In this document: in pieces, positions 46,601 to 54,044 of the stretch | Layout: each line of letters begins with the position of its first letter | Position numbering within the stretch: the stretch's first letter is position 1 | DNA from: Antedon bifida | Lineage: Eukaryota > Echinodermata > Crinoidea > Comatulida > Antedonidae | Length of the DNA stretch: 64,000 bases | Assembly: GCA_963402885.1 (NCBI GenBank) | Contig: OY727096.1 | Location: 31,663,820 to 31,727,819, forward strand | Reading direction: 5' to 3' | Translations under genes and position numbers: made by a program | Notes under the pieces: generated by a model | The model's database searches: none | Told to the model about the DNA's origin: nothing | What the model saw: the letters and a program-made list of their open reading frames with translations, nothing else

Positions 46601-47496
46601 ATGTGTTTTGGTTCTTTTTTTTTGTAATTGGGCTATTTCTATAAATAACCATGGAGGGAATAATAAACCAACATTTAATGTAGGCCTAGTGTTGAATTCT
46701 ATTCGATACAATCATTGTTGCAAACGATGTGCTCATATTCATTTTTTTTTATGAATGAAGAAGTTAATATTCTAATTATGCAAAGAGATTTATTAAAAAT
46801 ATTACAAAATTATAAAAAAAAACAATAATAATATATTATTTCTTTAGTTTTACCGTTACTTTTGTTGAGATAGTAATAGAAAAAAATGAAAACAAAATAC
46901 TGTATTGGGTACTTAACTCTTTGGACTGTGAATCTGTTTTGTATTTTTCATTATCTTCGAAGATTTTATATATTTAGATAGATATGTTCTACATTTGGGT
47001 TTTTTATATATATACCGACCATCGCAGTAAATCATTTATTGTGTATTACTCCATTTTTTCCATTTGGTATTTCTACAATAAATCCTTTACCGTGAGTTCT
47101 TACGTTGTCAATTATTATATTCAATCTAATTTGGATGCTAAAGTTTGAAAAATTCGTTTCATTTATTATTAATTAATTATTAATAGCACTGTACATTTTA
47201 TTTCTTGTTGACAGCTGAATGTACAGATGGTTCCACCACTGACGTCACGATTCGCTAAACCACAACCAACCAATCGACGACCACCATCTCGATGGCTACA
47301 GCGGCGTTCGTGTGGTGATGTTTGTAGCGATTCTGAAGTTTCATCCGGAGGAGTAGGACCATTAAGAAAACGACAATCCGAAAAGAAAAAATACAAAAAT
47401 ATTATGTCAGCGTATCAGTACCCAGTATTAAATCAAGACGAGCGTGCTTTGAGGCTACTATACCGACAGTCTCAGAGTTGTGAAACTGAGGTTTAG
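17401..47496 (+). CDS. MTCL1: MTCL/SOGA-family giant coiled-coil protein (microtubule cross-linking factor-like), about 2,635 aa
   Basis: Exons: 17401-19557, 28317-28385, 28774-29176, 29447-30013, 33710-34026, 34640-34819, 35095-35199, 36328-36516, 37051-37188, 37758-38729, 39167-39538, 39863-40030, 40250-40504, 40693-40872, 41566-41643, 42301-42462, then 44104-44138 or 44177-44262, 44483-45710, and 47215-47496 or 46101-46121. All join in frame. The first 500 residues are acidic and low-complexity. Near residues 611 and 667 lie NCRIMQFKLRKAEKKLE and AKDVSVRLHQELE, close to the signature blocks of vertebrate MTCL1/SOGA proteins. Coiled coil then runs to about residue 2024, followed by a Ser/Pro/Arg-rich tail. 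Vertebrate members bind and bundle microtubules, and some associate with the Golgi. An in-frame TAA at 17332 supports the ATG at 17401 as the first start. Human members are 1,600-1,900 residues, so this one is long. Family call is good; paralogue assignment is not resolvable. Confidence 0.85.
19584..19618. repeat. ATT microsatellite directly after exon 1
   Basis: A run of TTA/ATT trinucleotides starts about 27 bases inside intron 1. Length is likely polymorphic. Confidence 0.9.
19944..19980. repeat. Perfect 37-bp palindrome (18-bp arms, 1-nt spacer)
   Basis: Left arm AGTAGGTATAGCTCTTGT (19944-19961), one central T, and an exactly complementary right arm (19963-19980). It lies in intron 1 just after TTTTTTGAGATG, a phrase that also occurs near 12230. 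It may be a mobile-element footprint or a short hairpin; no larger precursor fold is obvious. Confidence 0.85.
21231..21586. repeat. Tandem duplication, 2 x 178 bp, each with CACGTGACGTAGGCCTAC
   Basis: Two diverged adjacent units (21231-21408 and 21409-about 21586), both starting AATATAAGAA and ending near GCTAGATAAGCTACAACA. The stretch TTTTCATCACGTGACGTAGG is identical in both, while other parts have drifted. It overlays an E-box (CACGTG) on a CRE-like TGACGTA. Confidence 0.9.
21755..21915. mobile_element. MITE family A, copy 4
   Basis: A 161-bp element with ends AGCTCTGTCTACACTATC and GATAGTGTAGACAGAGCT. The left flank is TAA, but the right flank reads ATA, so the target duplication is not intact. 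It lies 43 bp left of the large inverted-repeat element. Confidence 0.85.
21959..24968. mobile_element. 3.0 kb element with long diverged terminal inverted repeats
   Basis: The left end TAGTGTAGGCCACTATG... and the reverse complement of the right end TAGTGTAGGCTGGTATG... share blocks in the same order: TTTTTTGTTAAAAGCAAA, GAAAAAAATATGTTGCCATT, CAAGATGGCCGCCAA, CCCATTATGAAT-like text and TTTCAAAATGGCCGCCA. The arms run about 330 bp with considerable drift. TAG on both outer sides may be a short target duplication. The interior (about 22500-24000) has only broken frames, so this is probably a dead DNA transposon or foldback element. No transposase was recognised. Confidence 0.7.
28317..28385 (+). 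CDS. MTCL1: MTCL-like exon 2 (residues 720-742)
   Basis: A 69-base exon encoding VEILRRKLKKEVGEETSDDI then KKK. Acceptor TTTACAG, donor GTCAGA, phase 0 both sides. It continues the coiled coil directly from exon 1. Confidence 0.85.
28774..29176 (+). CDS. MTCL1: MTCL-like exon 3 (residues 743-877)
   Basis: Encodes coiled coil from IRRLTTSTTSDDDEAEYDM to NEELGNGREQNR, with heptads such as LINDLQNASEREKDLQNQL. Phase 0 in, 1 out, donor GTAATC. Confidence 0.9.
29225..29345 (+). mobile_element. tRNA-derived SINE-like fragment
   Basis: An A-box-like TGGCTAGTGGTTAG (29228-29241) and a good B box GGTTCGAGTCA (29322-29332) occur in the same orientation. The spacing is longer than in a tRNA, so this is a degenerate tRNA-derived head or a composite SINE rather than a functional tRNA gene. 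Lies in MTCL-like intron 3. Confidence 0.4.
29447..30013 (+). CDS. MTCL1: MTCL-like exon 4 (residues 877-1066)
   Basis: Acceptor TTTTCAG, starting GRSEETIMDTSTSNDSLKQE. Long heptads are interrupted by SGGGGSKSKGKATEN, a flexible hinge. Ends in EEQL with phase 1 before GTTAGT. In-frame joining with exon 5 gives EEQLDELQ. Confidence 0.92.
31381..31530. mobile_element. MITE family B, copy 3
   Basis: Inverted-repeat element CCACTAGGACACAACGCAAG...CTAGTGGGAACCAAGC with the family B internal motif ACGCAACGCAAGCGAGTTG. The left end is truncated or altered and no clean target duplication is seen. Lies in MTCL-like intron 4. Confidence 0.8.
33168..33339. mobile_element. Palindromic MITE family D, copy 2
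   Basis: Long imperfect hairpin. The arms share GGAGAGAATATT / GGGGAGAATATT and ATTGACTGCTCTATTTT with its complement AAAATAGAGCAATCAAT. The loop is CAACTCGGCTCCGCCTCG. The outer motif AGGTGTGTATAAA resembles the ends of the copies at 34543 and 6520. Intron 4. Confidence 0.6.
33710..34026 (+). CDS. MTCL1: MTCL-like exon 5 (residues 1066-1171)
   Basis: Acceptor ACTAAACAG. Encodes DELQRIVRSKEMNEEKYEIE onward, continuous coiled coil with a Ser/Thr-rich break TSSRSDSTGDDVFTD. Ends TTTGAG before GTGAAA in phase 0. Confidence 0.9.
34543..34625. mobile_element. Palindromic MITE family D, half copy next to exon 6
   Basis: AGGTGTGTTAAAACAATT...GGATATTTCATGAGTTG...ATTGACTGCTTTATTT matches one arm of the copy at 33168. 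The preceding sequence also resembles the left flank of that copy. It ends about 12 bases before the acceptor of exon 6. Confidence 0.5.
34640..34819 (+). CDS. MTCL1: MTCL-like exon 6 (residues 1172-1231)
   Basis: Encodes RCLKERISHLEKQLQEERKR followed by a charged linker DAVDHDEDRSPGGRDRE and LLKFE. Exactly 60 codons, phase 0, acceptor GATTTTTAG, donor GTATGA. Confidence 0.9.
35095..35199 (+). CDS. MTCL1: MTCL-like exon 7 (residues 1232-1266)
   Basis: Encodes LNESSMLLEDMRKELDDERE then RRKLERAEFEKRLAE, a pure charged coiled coil. 35 codons, phase 0 both sides. Confidence 0.9.
35297..35755. repeat. Intronic minisatellite, 19-bp unit with a higher-order 5' part
   Basis: About 460 bp of tandem repeats. 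The right part (from about 35480) is made of units close to TCTCTCTCAATCGTACACA, some with an extra AG. The left part has three longer units of about 58 bp joining the same core to CTCCTTTAAGCATGCAC. Lies in MTCL-like intron 7, 100 bp after the exon 7 donor. An open frame on the minus strand here is a product of the repeat. Confidence 0.95.
36328..36516 (+). CDS. MTCL1: MTCL-like exon 8 (residues 1267-1329)
   Basis: Encodes AAEDKKRIERKYIFEKESVE then a Lys/Glu-rich coiled coil ending KLNKHSDPKQ. Acceptor GTGTCACAG, donor GTACTT, 63 codons. Confidence 0.9.
37051..37188 (+). CDS. MTCL1: MTCL-like exon 9 (residues 1330-1375)
   Basis: Encodes SSDDLCKQMQDLQHVRRRLE then NQLATIDTECWKYKDQAASA. 46 codons, phase 0, acceptor TTTGTAAAG, donor GTAATG. 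Confidence 0.88.
37210..37325. mobile_element. MITE family A, copy 5 (3' truncated)
   Basis: Begins AGCTCTGTCTACACTATC after TAA and keeps the GTGATGTGCCCAAATATGG core. It ends near TGTTGTCACATAA without the final inverted arm. It starts 22 bases after the exon 9 donor. Confidence 0.8.
37758..38729 (+). CDS. MTCL1: MTCL-like exon 10 (residues 1376-1699)
   Basis: A 324-codon exon of unbroken coiled coil from LTVENEELKAARDILKQERT to FKDERQRLMKE. A recurrent WxxER/WxxE pattern (DDWGAERRR, AKWAGERKE, KTWESERSK, ESWKAERVK) recurs with tryptophans spaced along the rod. Acceptor CCCACAG, donor GTATAT. Confidence 0.93.
38903..38970 (+). mobile_element. tRNA-like SINE head (degenerate)
   Basis: TAGCGTAAATGGTGGTTTGC, then CCTTCCAATCCTAAGATCC, then GGGTTCAATTCTG. 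This has the A-box, anticodon-arm and B-box layout of a tRNA-derived SINE, with tRNA-like spacing. The changes make a functional tRNA unlikely. Lies in MTCL-like intron 10. Confidence 0.5.
39167..39538 (+). CDS. MTCL1: MTCL-like exon 11 (residues 1700-1823)
   Basis: Encodes IEQRDNLIEEANKKIETLRV onward through EIRQRCFYETTSLEAKREVG. Ends GCATTAATA before GTAAAT, phase 0. The donor is moderate, but the frame closes a few codons later, so the exon must end here. Confidence 0.88.
39863..40030 (+). CDS. MTCL1: MTCL-like exon 12 (residues 1824-1879)
   Basis: Encodes AKRSKQLLEEIQREKREVHA then coiled coil to NELQAKIQR. Acceptor GTACTTAG, donor GTAAGC, 56 codons. Confidence 0.9.
40250..40504 (+). CDS. 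MTCL1: MTCL-like exon 13 (residues 1880-1964)
   Basis: Encodes LELQGKKKLKHEELEARLKM, MAWDKERTEHRRV and VKWHRERAALQENFGRE, repeating the W.(K/R)ER pattern of exon 10. 85 codons, phase 0. Confidence 0.92.
40693..40872 (+). CDS. MTCL1: MTCL-like exon 14 (residues 1965-2024)
   Basis: Encodes LLRKHTVVEESYQRTSEMEA then DLWTVERYDLQKRLQENM, the end of the coiled coil. Acceptor TTATATAG, donor GTAAAA, 60 codons. Confidence 0.9.
41566..41643 (+). CDS. MTCL1: MTCL-like exon 15 (residues 2025-2050)
   Basis: A 26-codon exon encoding MRRIRSGTGLESPTSNTDFS then GTSPMS, where the rod turns into the Ser/Pro-rich tail. Acceptor TTTTAG, donor GTAGGT, phase 0. Confidence 0.88.
42301..42462 (+). CDS. MTCL1: MTCL-like exon 16 (residues 2051-2104), with a second possible donor at 42499
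   Basis: Encodes VHQDLITNGKIVSTNVSESK then SHARSKSVDRACS to MERSYDK. The exon can end at 42462 (GTTTCT) or at 42498 (GTAAGT). Both are phase 0 and the longer form adds 12 residues, VSPSNYCIEISL. The downstream donor is the stronger consensus. I list the shorter form without strong preference. Confidence 0.75.
43370..43520. mobile_element. Palindromic MITE family D fragment (with a second near 43922-43965)
   Basis: TTTGCACTATCGCACTCATAAACATTCAT (about 43444-43472) recurs as TTTGTACTATTACACTCATAAACATTCAT near 43928. It is the reverse complement of the family D arm at 6403. TATAACACCT at 43511-43520 matches the family terminus. Boundaries are uncertain. Confidence 0.4.
43521..43805. mobile_element. 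Putative 285-bp inverted-repeat insert
   Basis: AAATAAATTCCTGTCATTTG at the left is mirrored by CACATGACAGGAATCTATTT at the right. It is more G+C-rich and CpG-containing inside (AGCGCCGCCTAACGCGCC) than its surroundings. It appears nested between two family D fragments. No target duplication identified. Confidence 0.45.
44104..44138 (+). CDS. MTCL1: MTCL-like exon 17, alternative to exon 18
   Basis: A 35-base exon encoding RGQLTSKDRSE and two bases of the next codon, after pyrimidine-rich TTCTTAACGCTTCAG and before GTAGGT. It has the same phases as exon 18 (0 in, 2 out). Only 38 bases separate them, and splicing them together would give an early TAG. It therefore fits a mutually exclusive choice. 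It is short, so the call is tentative. Confidence 0.6.
44177..44262 (+). CDS. MTCL1: MTCL-like exon 18, alternative to exon 17 (residues 2105-2133)
   Basis: Encodes ALEQLEQVKMDLTSYEGQIR then TEFAAKLK, a short amphipathic coiled coil. Acceptor CTTGTTTTCTAG, donor GTATTA, phase 0 in and 2 out, joining exon 19 as KRARSQPD. It reads as real protein, so it is probably the main form. Confidence 0.85.
44285..44410. repeat. Imperfect tandem duplication, about 62-bp unit
   Basis: GCAAGTCACTCTGGTATAAG...GGATCTTAAGGTTCT is followed by GCAAGTCACCCTGGTATAAG...GGATCTTAAGGTTTT. It lies in MTCL-like intron 18. Open frames across it are repeat artefacts. Confidence 0.85.
44483..45710 (+). CDS. MTCL1: MTCL-like exon 19, Ser/Pro/Arg-rich tail (residues 2133-2542)
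   Basis: Encodes a 409-residue basic, disordered tail, starting ARSQPDVLDSMVREQISPYK. It includes DPRYIADKMEEGFVETVRKA, a short helical island. It is rich in SP/TP sites (FTPPSLSPM, TSSPKSNQSS, SEKSPAPMQTTESPLKP). A block SRCGGQYSDSEITTGGGGSD (about 44880-44940) is echoed in the last exon. Basic Ser/Pro tails often contact microtubules; here that is inference. Ends AGCAAG before GTAAGA, phase 0. Confidence 0.93.
46101..46121 (+). CDS. MTCL1: MTCL-like alternative short last exon (SKESKH, stop)
   Basis: After the acceptor ACACATGCAG, six codons SKESKH and TAA follow in phase 0 with exon 19. This would end the protein at 2,548 residues instead of 2,635. AATAAA signals occur downstream (for example 46662-46667). 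An acceptor this close to exon 19 is plausible as an alternative terminal exon, but six codons are weak evidence. Confidence 0.5.
   Translation, partial: SKESKH
47215..47496 (+). CDS. MTCL1: MTCL-like long last exon (residues 2543-2635)
   Basis: Acceptor TTGTTGACAG. Encodes LNVQMVPPLTSRFAKPQPTN, then RRSCGDVCSDSEVSSGGVG, GPLRKRQSEKKKYKN and IMSAYQYPVLNQDERALRLL, ending CETEV and TAG. It is strongly basic in the middle. The terminal TEV (T-x-V) has the form of a class I PDZ-binding motif. AATAAA at 47538-47543 and 47590-47595 may serve as polyadenylation signals. Confidence 0.88.
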   Translation: MNVQMVPPLTSRFAKPQPTNRRPPSRWLQRRSCGDVCSDSEVSSGGVGPLRKRQSEKKKYKNIMSAYQYPVLNQDERALRLLYRQSQSCETEV

Positions 47497-47537
47497 TATT
47501 CTAACTCGTTCTTGTCAACAATATTTATTTTGCCTAA

Positions 47538-47595
47538 AATAAAGGTCTATTCCGTTTAACCCCATAGCACTAGCCAAGAACTGTGGGATAATAAA
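47538..47595 (+). terminator. Polyadenylation signals after the long MTCL-like last exon
   Basis: Two AATAAA hexamers (47538-47543 and 47590-47595) lie 42 and 94 bases after the stop. Either would give a short 3' UTR; later signals may also be used. Confidence 0.45.
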
Positions 47596-47769
47596 TAATA
47601 ATATATTGTCTCTGTTCCAGTTCCAATTTTACGTAATTGTAATTATTTCATTTTGTATAAATTATTATGATTTAATTTATACTTTGACGCCCCAGTATGT
47701 AATTGATGCACATTCTACAGTAATTAATTATCATTAGAGGCCGGACGTCAACCAATAATTGAATATTTT

Positions 47770-47990
47770 GCGAGCTAGGGTCCAGGGAAGTCCCCTGGAA
47801 GCTTCGGCGTTCTATGGCAATCTAGATAATTCCGACTCGCATTTTCATTACTTAACTTTTGATATTCCTGCCAAACATACAACAATATTATTATTTCTTG
47901 CTTGTTGTTCGGGTAGAGAGGGTTGTTGTAAACACATCAGTTGCCGGCCACCCCCACCCACAACTCAAAATCGTCCTAGATCCGCCCCTG
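47770..47990. mobile_element. hAT-type repeat fragment (GATCCGCCCCTG end)
   Basis: Locally G+C-rich stretch with CACCCCCACCC ending in TAGATCCGCCCCTG, the inverse of the CAGGGGCGGATC terminus seen at 6047. The other end is unclear. Open frames here come from the repeat. Confidence 0.45.
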
Positions 47991-49514
47991 GTTGTGAGCT
48001 TTACATTAAGGCAATCCCTGTATCGGTATCATATATGGGATCGTGATCAGCAGCCTTGATATTGATAAATGCCATACCGTTGGTTAGCGTAAACTATGCA
48101 ATTGACAGTTTCTCTTGGTTCTTGAAACAGCCTCAGCGGTTTGATACATATTTATTTTTTAAAAAACGTAAATTTATTTGTTTAGTTTGCTTATAAAAAG
48201 CCACCAAAGCATTAGAAGTTTTTTTCCTATACAAAGGAGAAAGAATCTGTTAAAAGTCATTAGTTGGTTTGATTAATTACTAAATAAATATATAAAAGAT
48301 TTAGGTATAATACTAACAATGTACGTTAGCCACTGGGTTGCTTATTGTAAAACTTAAGTTAAATAGCTTTAAATATTAATTCAAATATAAAACAGTTTAT
48401 ATAGACATTATTTATTTAAACCTTATAGTAAATTATTTATTATCATAAGTTGTTTTATATTAAACACTATTTGAGTGCATTAACTATGGGAATTATAATT
48501 AAACTTTACCATCAATATTGAACAGTATGTGATAATAGATGTGTTTTATGTCTTATAACGAGCATGTACCTATGTGAGAATTTAAAATTGTGTGTAGCAA
48601 TATATTATAAGTAAGCATTACGTATACCGCTTGCTTGAACCTGTAGTCTTTATATAAGGCATATGTGGATAATATGAATGAGGTCTATCCTGGATGATAG
48701 AGCCTTCCATACCTACATTACTATTCCCGCAATTTAATAAAGTCAAATGACATTAGTAACTTATTAGTTTATACAAAGTGTTCTTGTCTTTTAATTAACT
48801 ATGAAGTAATAACTATAATATGTGTACGTATACGTTGAGATGAAATCTTCCGTAGTAATCATTTAGTATAGGCCTATTAGTCTTATTGCGTTCATATTTT
48901 ACGATTTTCTTAAAATTTTAAATTTAAGTTAAATTTAAATTATCTTTTAACACAATGATCACCTATAAGTCATCAAAGTGACGAATTAAATTCTAGTTAG
49001 TATATTGTCTTTATACACTGTGGATACAGTCTCTTTCAACCTATTGATAGACTATCTCTGTACCATACTTACACTTAAAGCGCGTCGTGTGCATCCATTT
49101 AATTGGAACTTGATCTATATAATTATTATATAAAAGAGATTGTTCGTTATACATAATATTGCGATTTCACGCATACGGTAATTAATAGATGCCTGATATG
49201 ATATCGGCACACTTCATTACAGGATAATTATGATGTTTATTCAAGACATAAGCTCAGTATTAATAATTCTCGAATTGACTGAAACGGAATCCTTAACCTA
49301 TAGGCCTAGTGGATATCAAAATATGAGAGGTATATAACCACTATTTTTTTTAGAATCTTATAATTTTGTTTGACATTAAATGTCAAATAGCCTTACCAGA
49401 GGAAATAACATTATTTATAAATACTTTTTAAGCGACCTAAGAAATATTTCGACAGAACGAATTAATATTTCGAAAGGGAACATGCATGAAGAAAATACAA
49501 TTTCAATAATAATA

Positions 49515-49830
49515 ATATTTTGTCCCCTTAAAGATACCGTATAATTATTGTCCCCATGAAAAAATAATTTGTTTACCTGTTTGTTGTTGAATATGCCATT
49601 TTAATGTCATTTTGTTTATTTACGGTACCTGAAAAAACTGTAATATAACGCAAAAAATAGTCAATTTGGCTGCCATCCAATGTGTTTTTGGTTGAATTTA
49701 ACCGTTTATTTTGTCATTTTATAAGTGAAAACATTTGTTCGTATTTTTTTTTCTATGGAAGTGATTTACTACAAAGTGGGCTATTCAAAGTTCATTTTTC
49801 ATGTTTTGGGGGACAATACATCTTTAAAAT
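49515..49830. mobile_element. Inverted-repeat element with TTGTCCCC / GGGGACAA ends
   Basis: Left block TAATTATTGTCCCCATGAAAAA is mirrored on the right by TTTTTCATGTTTTGGGGGACAA and ATACATCTTTAA. A similar single end occurs at about 8407-8433 (CATGTTTTTGGGGACAAATA). Probably a MITE; boundaries approximate. Confidence 0.5.
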
Positions 49831-52800
49831 GTATATATTATTAAATACTCTCCTTTTACGGACTCCGTATGGACGAAACTAAGTTTGATACTAAATCTAT
49901 ACAAAATAAACCCCTATTTTATAATAATCCCTAAATTTACTTTACGTTCATTGTTACATTATCTGTTTTGGTCAATCGTGATTGTTCTTCTTTGTCTTGT
50001 GTCTGGATGGCAGTTATAGAATGAAACATCCTTGAAAAAAATATTACGAAGCTTTGTTAATCGTTGTATCGTCTTGGTTCGCTGATCTCTTACTTCGATG
50101 GTTGCTATTGTTGTACACACAGCTGCAACTTACCGCAATTAAAGTGATGTCCATATCAAGTTTTTTTTTTTACATTCTTTTTCCCCTTTTAGCATGAATC
50201 TTAAGTTATTACATAATTCATCAATTAAATATTGCTTAGACAGTATTTTATTTTTCTTGCCATTAAACTGCTCATAGGCCTATAGGACCTAACAATTAAA
50301 AGGAATGCATAAACATAAACTAATATAAGTTTAACTCGAATAGAAAAACTAAAAATGGATTTTAAAACTAAATGGTTTACATTTTATAACCACTGAGATC
50401 ATGGTTTTGTCTTGGACACATTCACCATCATTCTAGACTACTACTACTATAATATAATAAACCGAATAACAAACTATTTAAAAGGAATTGTTATTACGAA
50501 TATTTGTTTTATGAGGTGTTTTTATTTAGCATAAATATCATTGAAAAAGAAATGAAGATAGGCAAGTAGGTTAGCGCATTTTTACGCGATTTGATTCAGT
50601 GAACTTTATAAAACATATTATTCAGAACACTTCGCAAGTCCTTCTCGAGTGTGGGACTCGAAAATAAAAATTAACTAAATACAATTTAGAAATGGTGTAA
50701 AACTAATTGACTAAATTTTAATACAATTTAACGCATGTTATTCAGTGAAAAGAATGATAACATTGACAAATTAAAGTTTTTACTTTTTATAAAAGATAAA
50801 ACAGTAGTAAGCTTACTAATTATAATAAATGTCTAGGTGTCTCAGATAAAATGTAGTATCATAGCATGTTACTTACCGCCGTACCACACTTATATTACTG
50901 TGCTGACATACGGTATTATAAAAAACCTGAGTAGATACTTATATGATTTTATTGGTGGATTGTGGTTCACATACTCTTCAATCCTTCATTTAACTCTTAC
51001 GGCATCAAGAGTGCAATTTCGTTAAATTTGAATGTAATTTTGTTTATAATGTTAGTGTAATTTCGTTATATTCCATTGGATTTCATTATATGTGTGTTCA
51101 GTCTTGTTACACAATGAGCAACCATGTTGCGACGGGTTCTATTGACGGATCGCGTCCGAAAATCAACCTTTATTTTTCTACTCCGCGTTCAAAATTGGAG
51201 CGCTACGGTACCTTTCGAATGGTTTAGGTGTCTTAATATCTGTTAATAATGTTGTAAAGCTATCATATTTACAAAAGTATGTTTGTTGCTGAAGTATTTA
51301 AAATATTTTGTACTCTATTTGAAAGTTAATGTAGGCCTATATTTTTAAACGTTGAGGGCGCCAGTTCAAAAACTTCTGCTTGCTTGTGGTGATCTTATTG
51401 TTGACACTAATTGTACATACACTTCTCTAATTTTTGATTTTCTGTAAAAATTATTACAAAATACGACAGACTTTATTCAATACAAACAGGGTAGCTAACA
51501 TAATGCAATCCGATAAGCAGTTATACATTTTAATGAGTTGCGTGGACGCTTTTTGGGTAGGTGTACATAACGCACTAGAGTTATTAATTTATTTTCATTA
51601 TTTATTTATTATTATTAGTTTATAATTGCCCTGAACGTCGCCCTGTACTTACAGGTGCCCGTAAAGATTACCGACGTTTTCACACATTCGTACGAGATAC
51701 AATTTGTAATTTGTGAGTATGAATCGAGTATAAGAAAAAGGTTCCATTCTTGCTTCTATACTTATATATACTTATTAGGTTGTACGCTTGGTACTACTGA
51801 GAAAGGCCAATTTAAGCGGAGGTTTATCTGAATTCCAAATCCACAGCCTACCTCCATTTGCTTCACTATTACCACGGAAGAGTGACATTAATTTCACTCT
51901 TCTCTAATATTACTTCAAACACCCTCACCCAAATTATACATATAGGTTTCGGTAATTAGTAATCGCTTACTGTATATGTTTTGTTGTTTACTACAAAAAA
52001 ATTCCAATAATGTTACACTTCCATCGCATGTTGCTCTCTTTAACTTTCAAACTAATAAAACATACGAAAACATATGGTAAACAAGAATATGAATACAAAC
52101 GCAGAGAGTTTTAGATTTGTTTTTTCACATTTAGAACAATCTTTATTATTTAGTTTTATACAAAACTGATCGCTTATAAAAGTAGAAATATGAATATTTA
52201 AAAAATAACTTATATCATACATCAATAAAAGTAAGGTTAGTATTTCACTGATGTAGTATTACAAACAAAGTAATAATGAAGATATGCACAAAGTAGGCCT
52301 AATGTTATTCACATGCATAACAATAATAATATAATTGATAATTCAGAGGAAGTGTCATTAACCATTTGTATTAATAGTTATATTTTTGCCTAAATTATTA
52401 TTATTGCACCAAAAATTTCAATTTTCAAAAGCACACGGAGTAGCAACAATTATAACTTATTCTCAATAACAATGAGTACATAAATGAATTAAATAATTGA
52501 AAACGGTAAATAATAATGCTAATAATAGTATGGAAGGTACAACTTTAAACAATGTATCCTTCATCACTACTTGTCATCAACATCATATTGCATCGTTGGC
52601 TCATTACCAATTTTTGATTTGGTCCCCTTCAAACTTAAAAAAAACATCAATTCCAAATATCTTTGTTTTGGTCCCCTCAACCCACCTGTAAAATTTAATC
52701 TTTTTTAATCCCACCTTAATTAAAATCAATTAATTAATTAATTATATTTCTTTTCCAGTGACTTACAGTGATTACTCATTAGCAGTATCGTGCAATCAAT

Positions 52801-53250
52801 AATTCAAATGTACAGTTTGTTTTCCTTCTCAATATTATATACAAAACCTAATTTTATACAGAACTTGTAATATGGTTGCATCCACAATATTACTTTATTG
52901 TGGAAACACATGATGGTGTACCGCAAACTTGACTTTATTGAAAAATTAAAATCTTCTGGAATCTTTTGTTTGTCATAAATTGTAGCATTATCTATTCAAT
53001 AGTACAGTATTCAAATCCGATTGGATAGCAACTCGTTATACATTCTCGGCGTGCAGTTACAGTAAGTTCTCGATTTTACACATGCGCAGAAGAGAAATAA
53101 ATTATGCTCTTTAGACAATAATAAAGATGAGCTTTTTTTTAAATTTAAGATACCAGCTGTGCCCTAATTGTATCATTCAACGCACATGCTTTATAGGAAT
53201 TGAATGCATTGTTTAACCTTCCTATTTGCAAACTGTACTAAACGGAACAA

Positions 53251-53256
53251 TTTATT
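53251..53256 (-). terminator. HEY: Candidate polyadenylation signal of HEY
   Basis: TTTATT on the plus strand reads AATAAA on the minus strand, 121 bases after the HEY stop codon. Others further left could also be used. Confidence 0.4.
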
Positions 53257-53376
53257 CTAATATTGCGCACTAAAGCAAGGTCAAGTATAATAATGTGCCA
53301 CCATTATTAATCCGGTTAATCATTATGACTTCTTAAATTCACTGCAAATGTCCTTGTGAATCAAGAAGCTTGCTAA

Positions 53377-54044
53377 TTAATAAGCCATCTCAGTTCCCCA
53401 GGGTCGGTATGGTTTAGTGACAATCGGCGCATGCGTTGAAGCATGCGTTGCACCGTTACTTGTTGGACTGAATCCAGTAGGTGAGAGCATCGGCAATGAG
53501 TTGTAAGGAATCGGATATTGTGAGTGAACAGTTTGCACCGTACCGCCACCACTGGTGGCTGTAAAATGTGTCGTACCCGAGTTCGACGAAACAGATGGAT
53601 ATGCAGACGTTGACGGTGGCATGGCTAGTCTTGTATGACATACTTGGTGACTTGAATCGGCCGCGGTAGAACTAGTAATCATCGGGATCATCTGCCTAGT
53701 TGACTCTGATACTGGTGTATGGACAGGCATATGGTGGTCACTGGGTTGTGGAATAACTGCAGATGTTTGATGATGTCCAACGGGAAACTGTCCGTGGTTA
53801 TGATGGTTGTGAGTGTGAGGATGGTTGCTAACGGTATTCCAATGCTGTCGTGACTGTAACTCTCTTTGAGCCGTGTAGCACTGCAAATGACTCATCAGGC
53901 GCAGTCGTAATGGATCTTGAATATCCATACCTTCTACAGTCACGAGATATCGTGCCACTTCCGAAGCACACTCACGAAAGCCAATACTTCTGTAGTCGGT
54001 TGCGTACGGTGTATCGCTATACGGATGAAATGAACTGTCTAGCC
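53377..54044 (-). CDS. HEY: HEY exon 5: Orange domain, His-rich linker, YRPW tail
   Basis: Starts [18 protein letters not shown] after TCCCTTACAG. The Orange domain is followed by a His-rich stretch ([11 protein letters not shown]) and a Ser/Thr/Pro-rich region. The end is [12 protein letters not shown] and TAA. 221 residues plus the split glycine. Confidence 0.96.

Larger units (their letters stand above)
47497..53376. other. Tail-to-tail intergenic region between the MTCL-like gene and HEY
   Basis: About 5.9 kb, A+T-rich, with no frame resembling a protein. It contains a hAT-type terminus at 47977-47990, an inverted-repeat element near 49515-49830, AT-rich simple sequence and the 3' UTR of HEY on the right. 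Confidence 0.6.
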
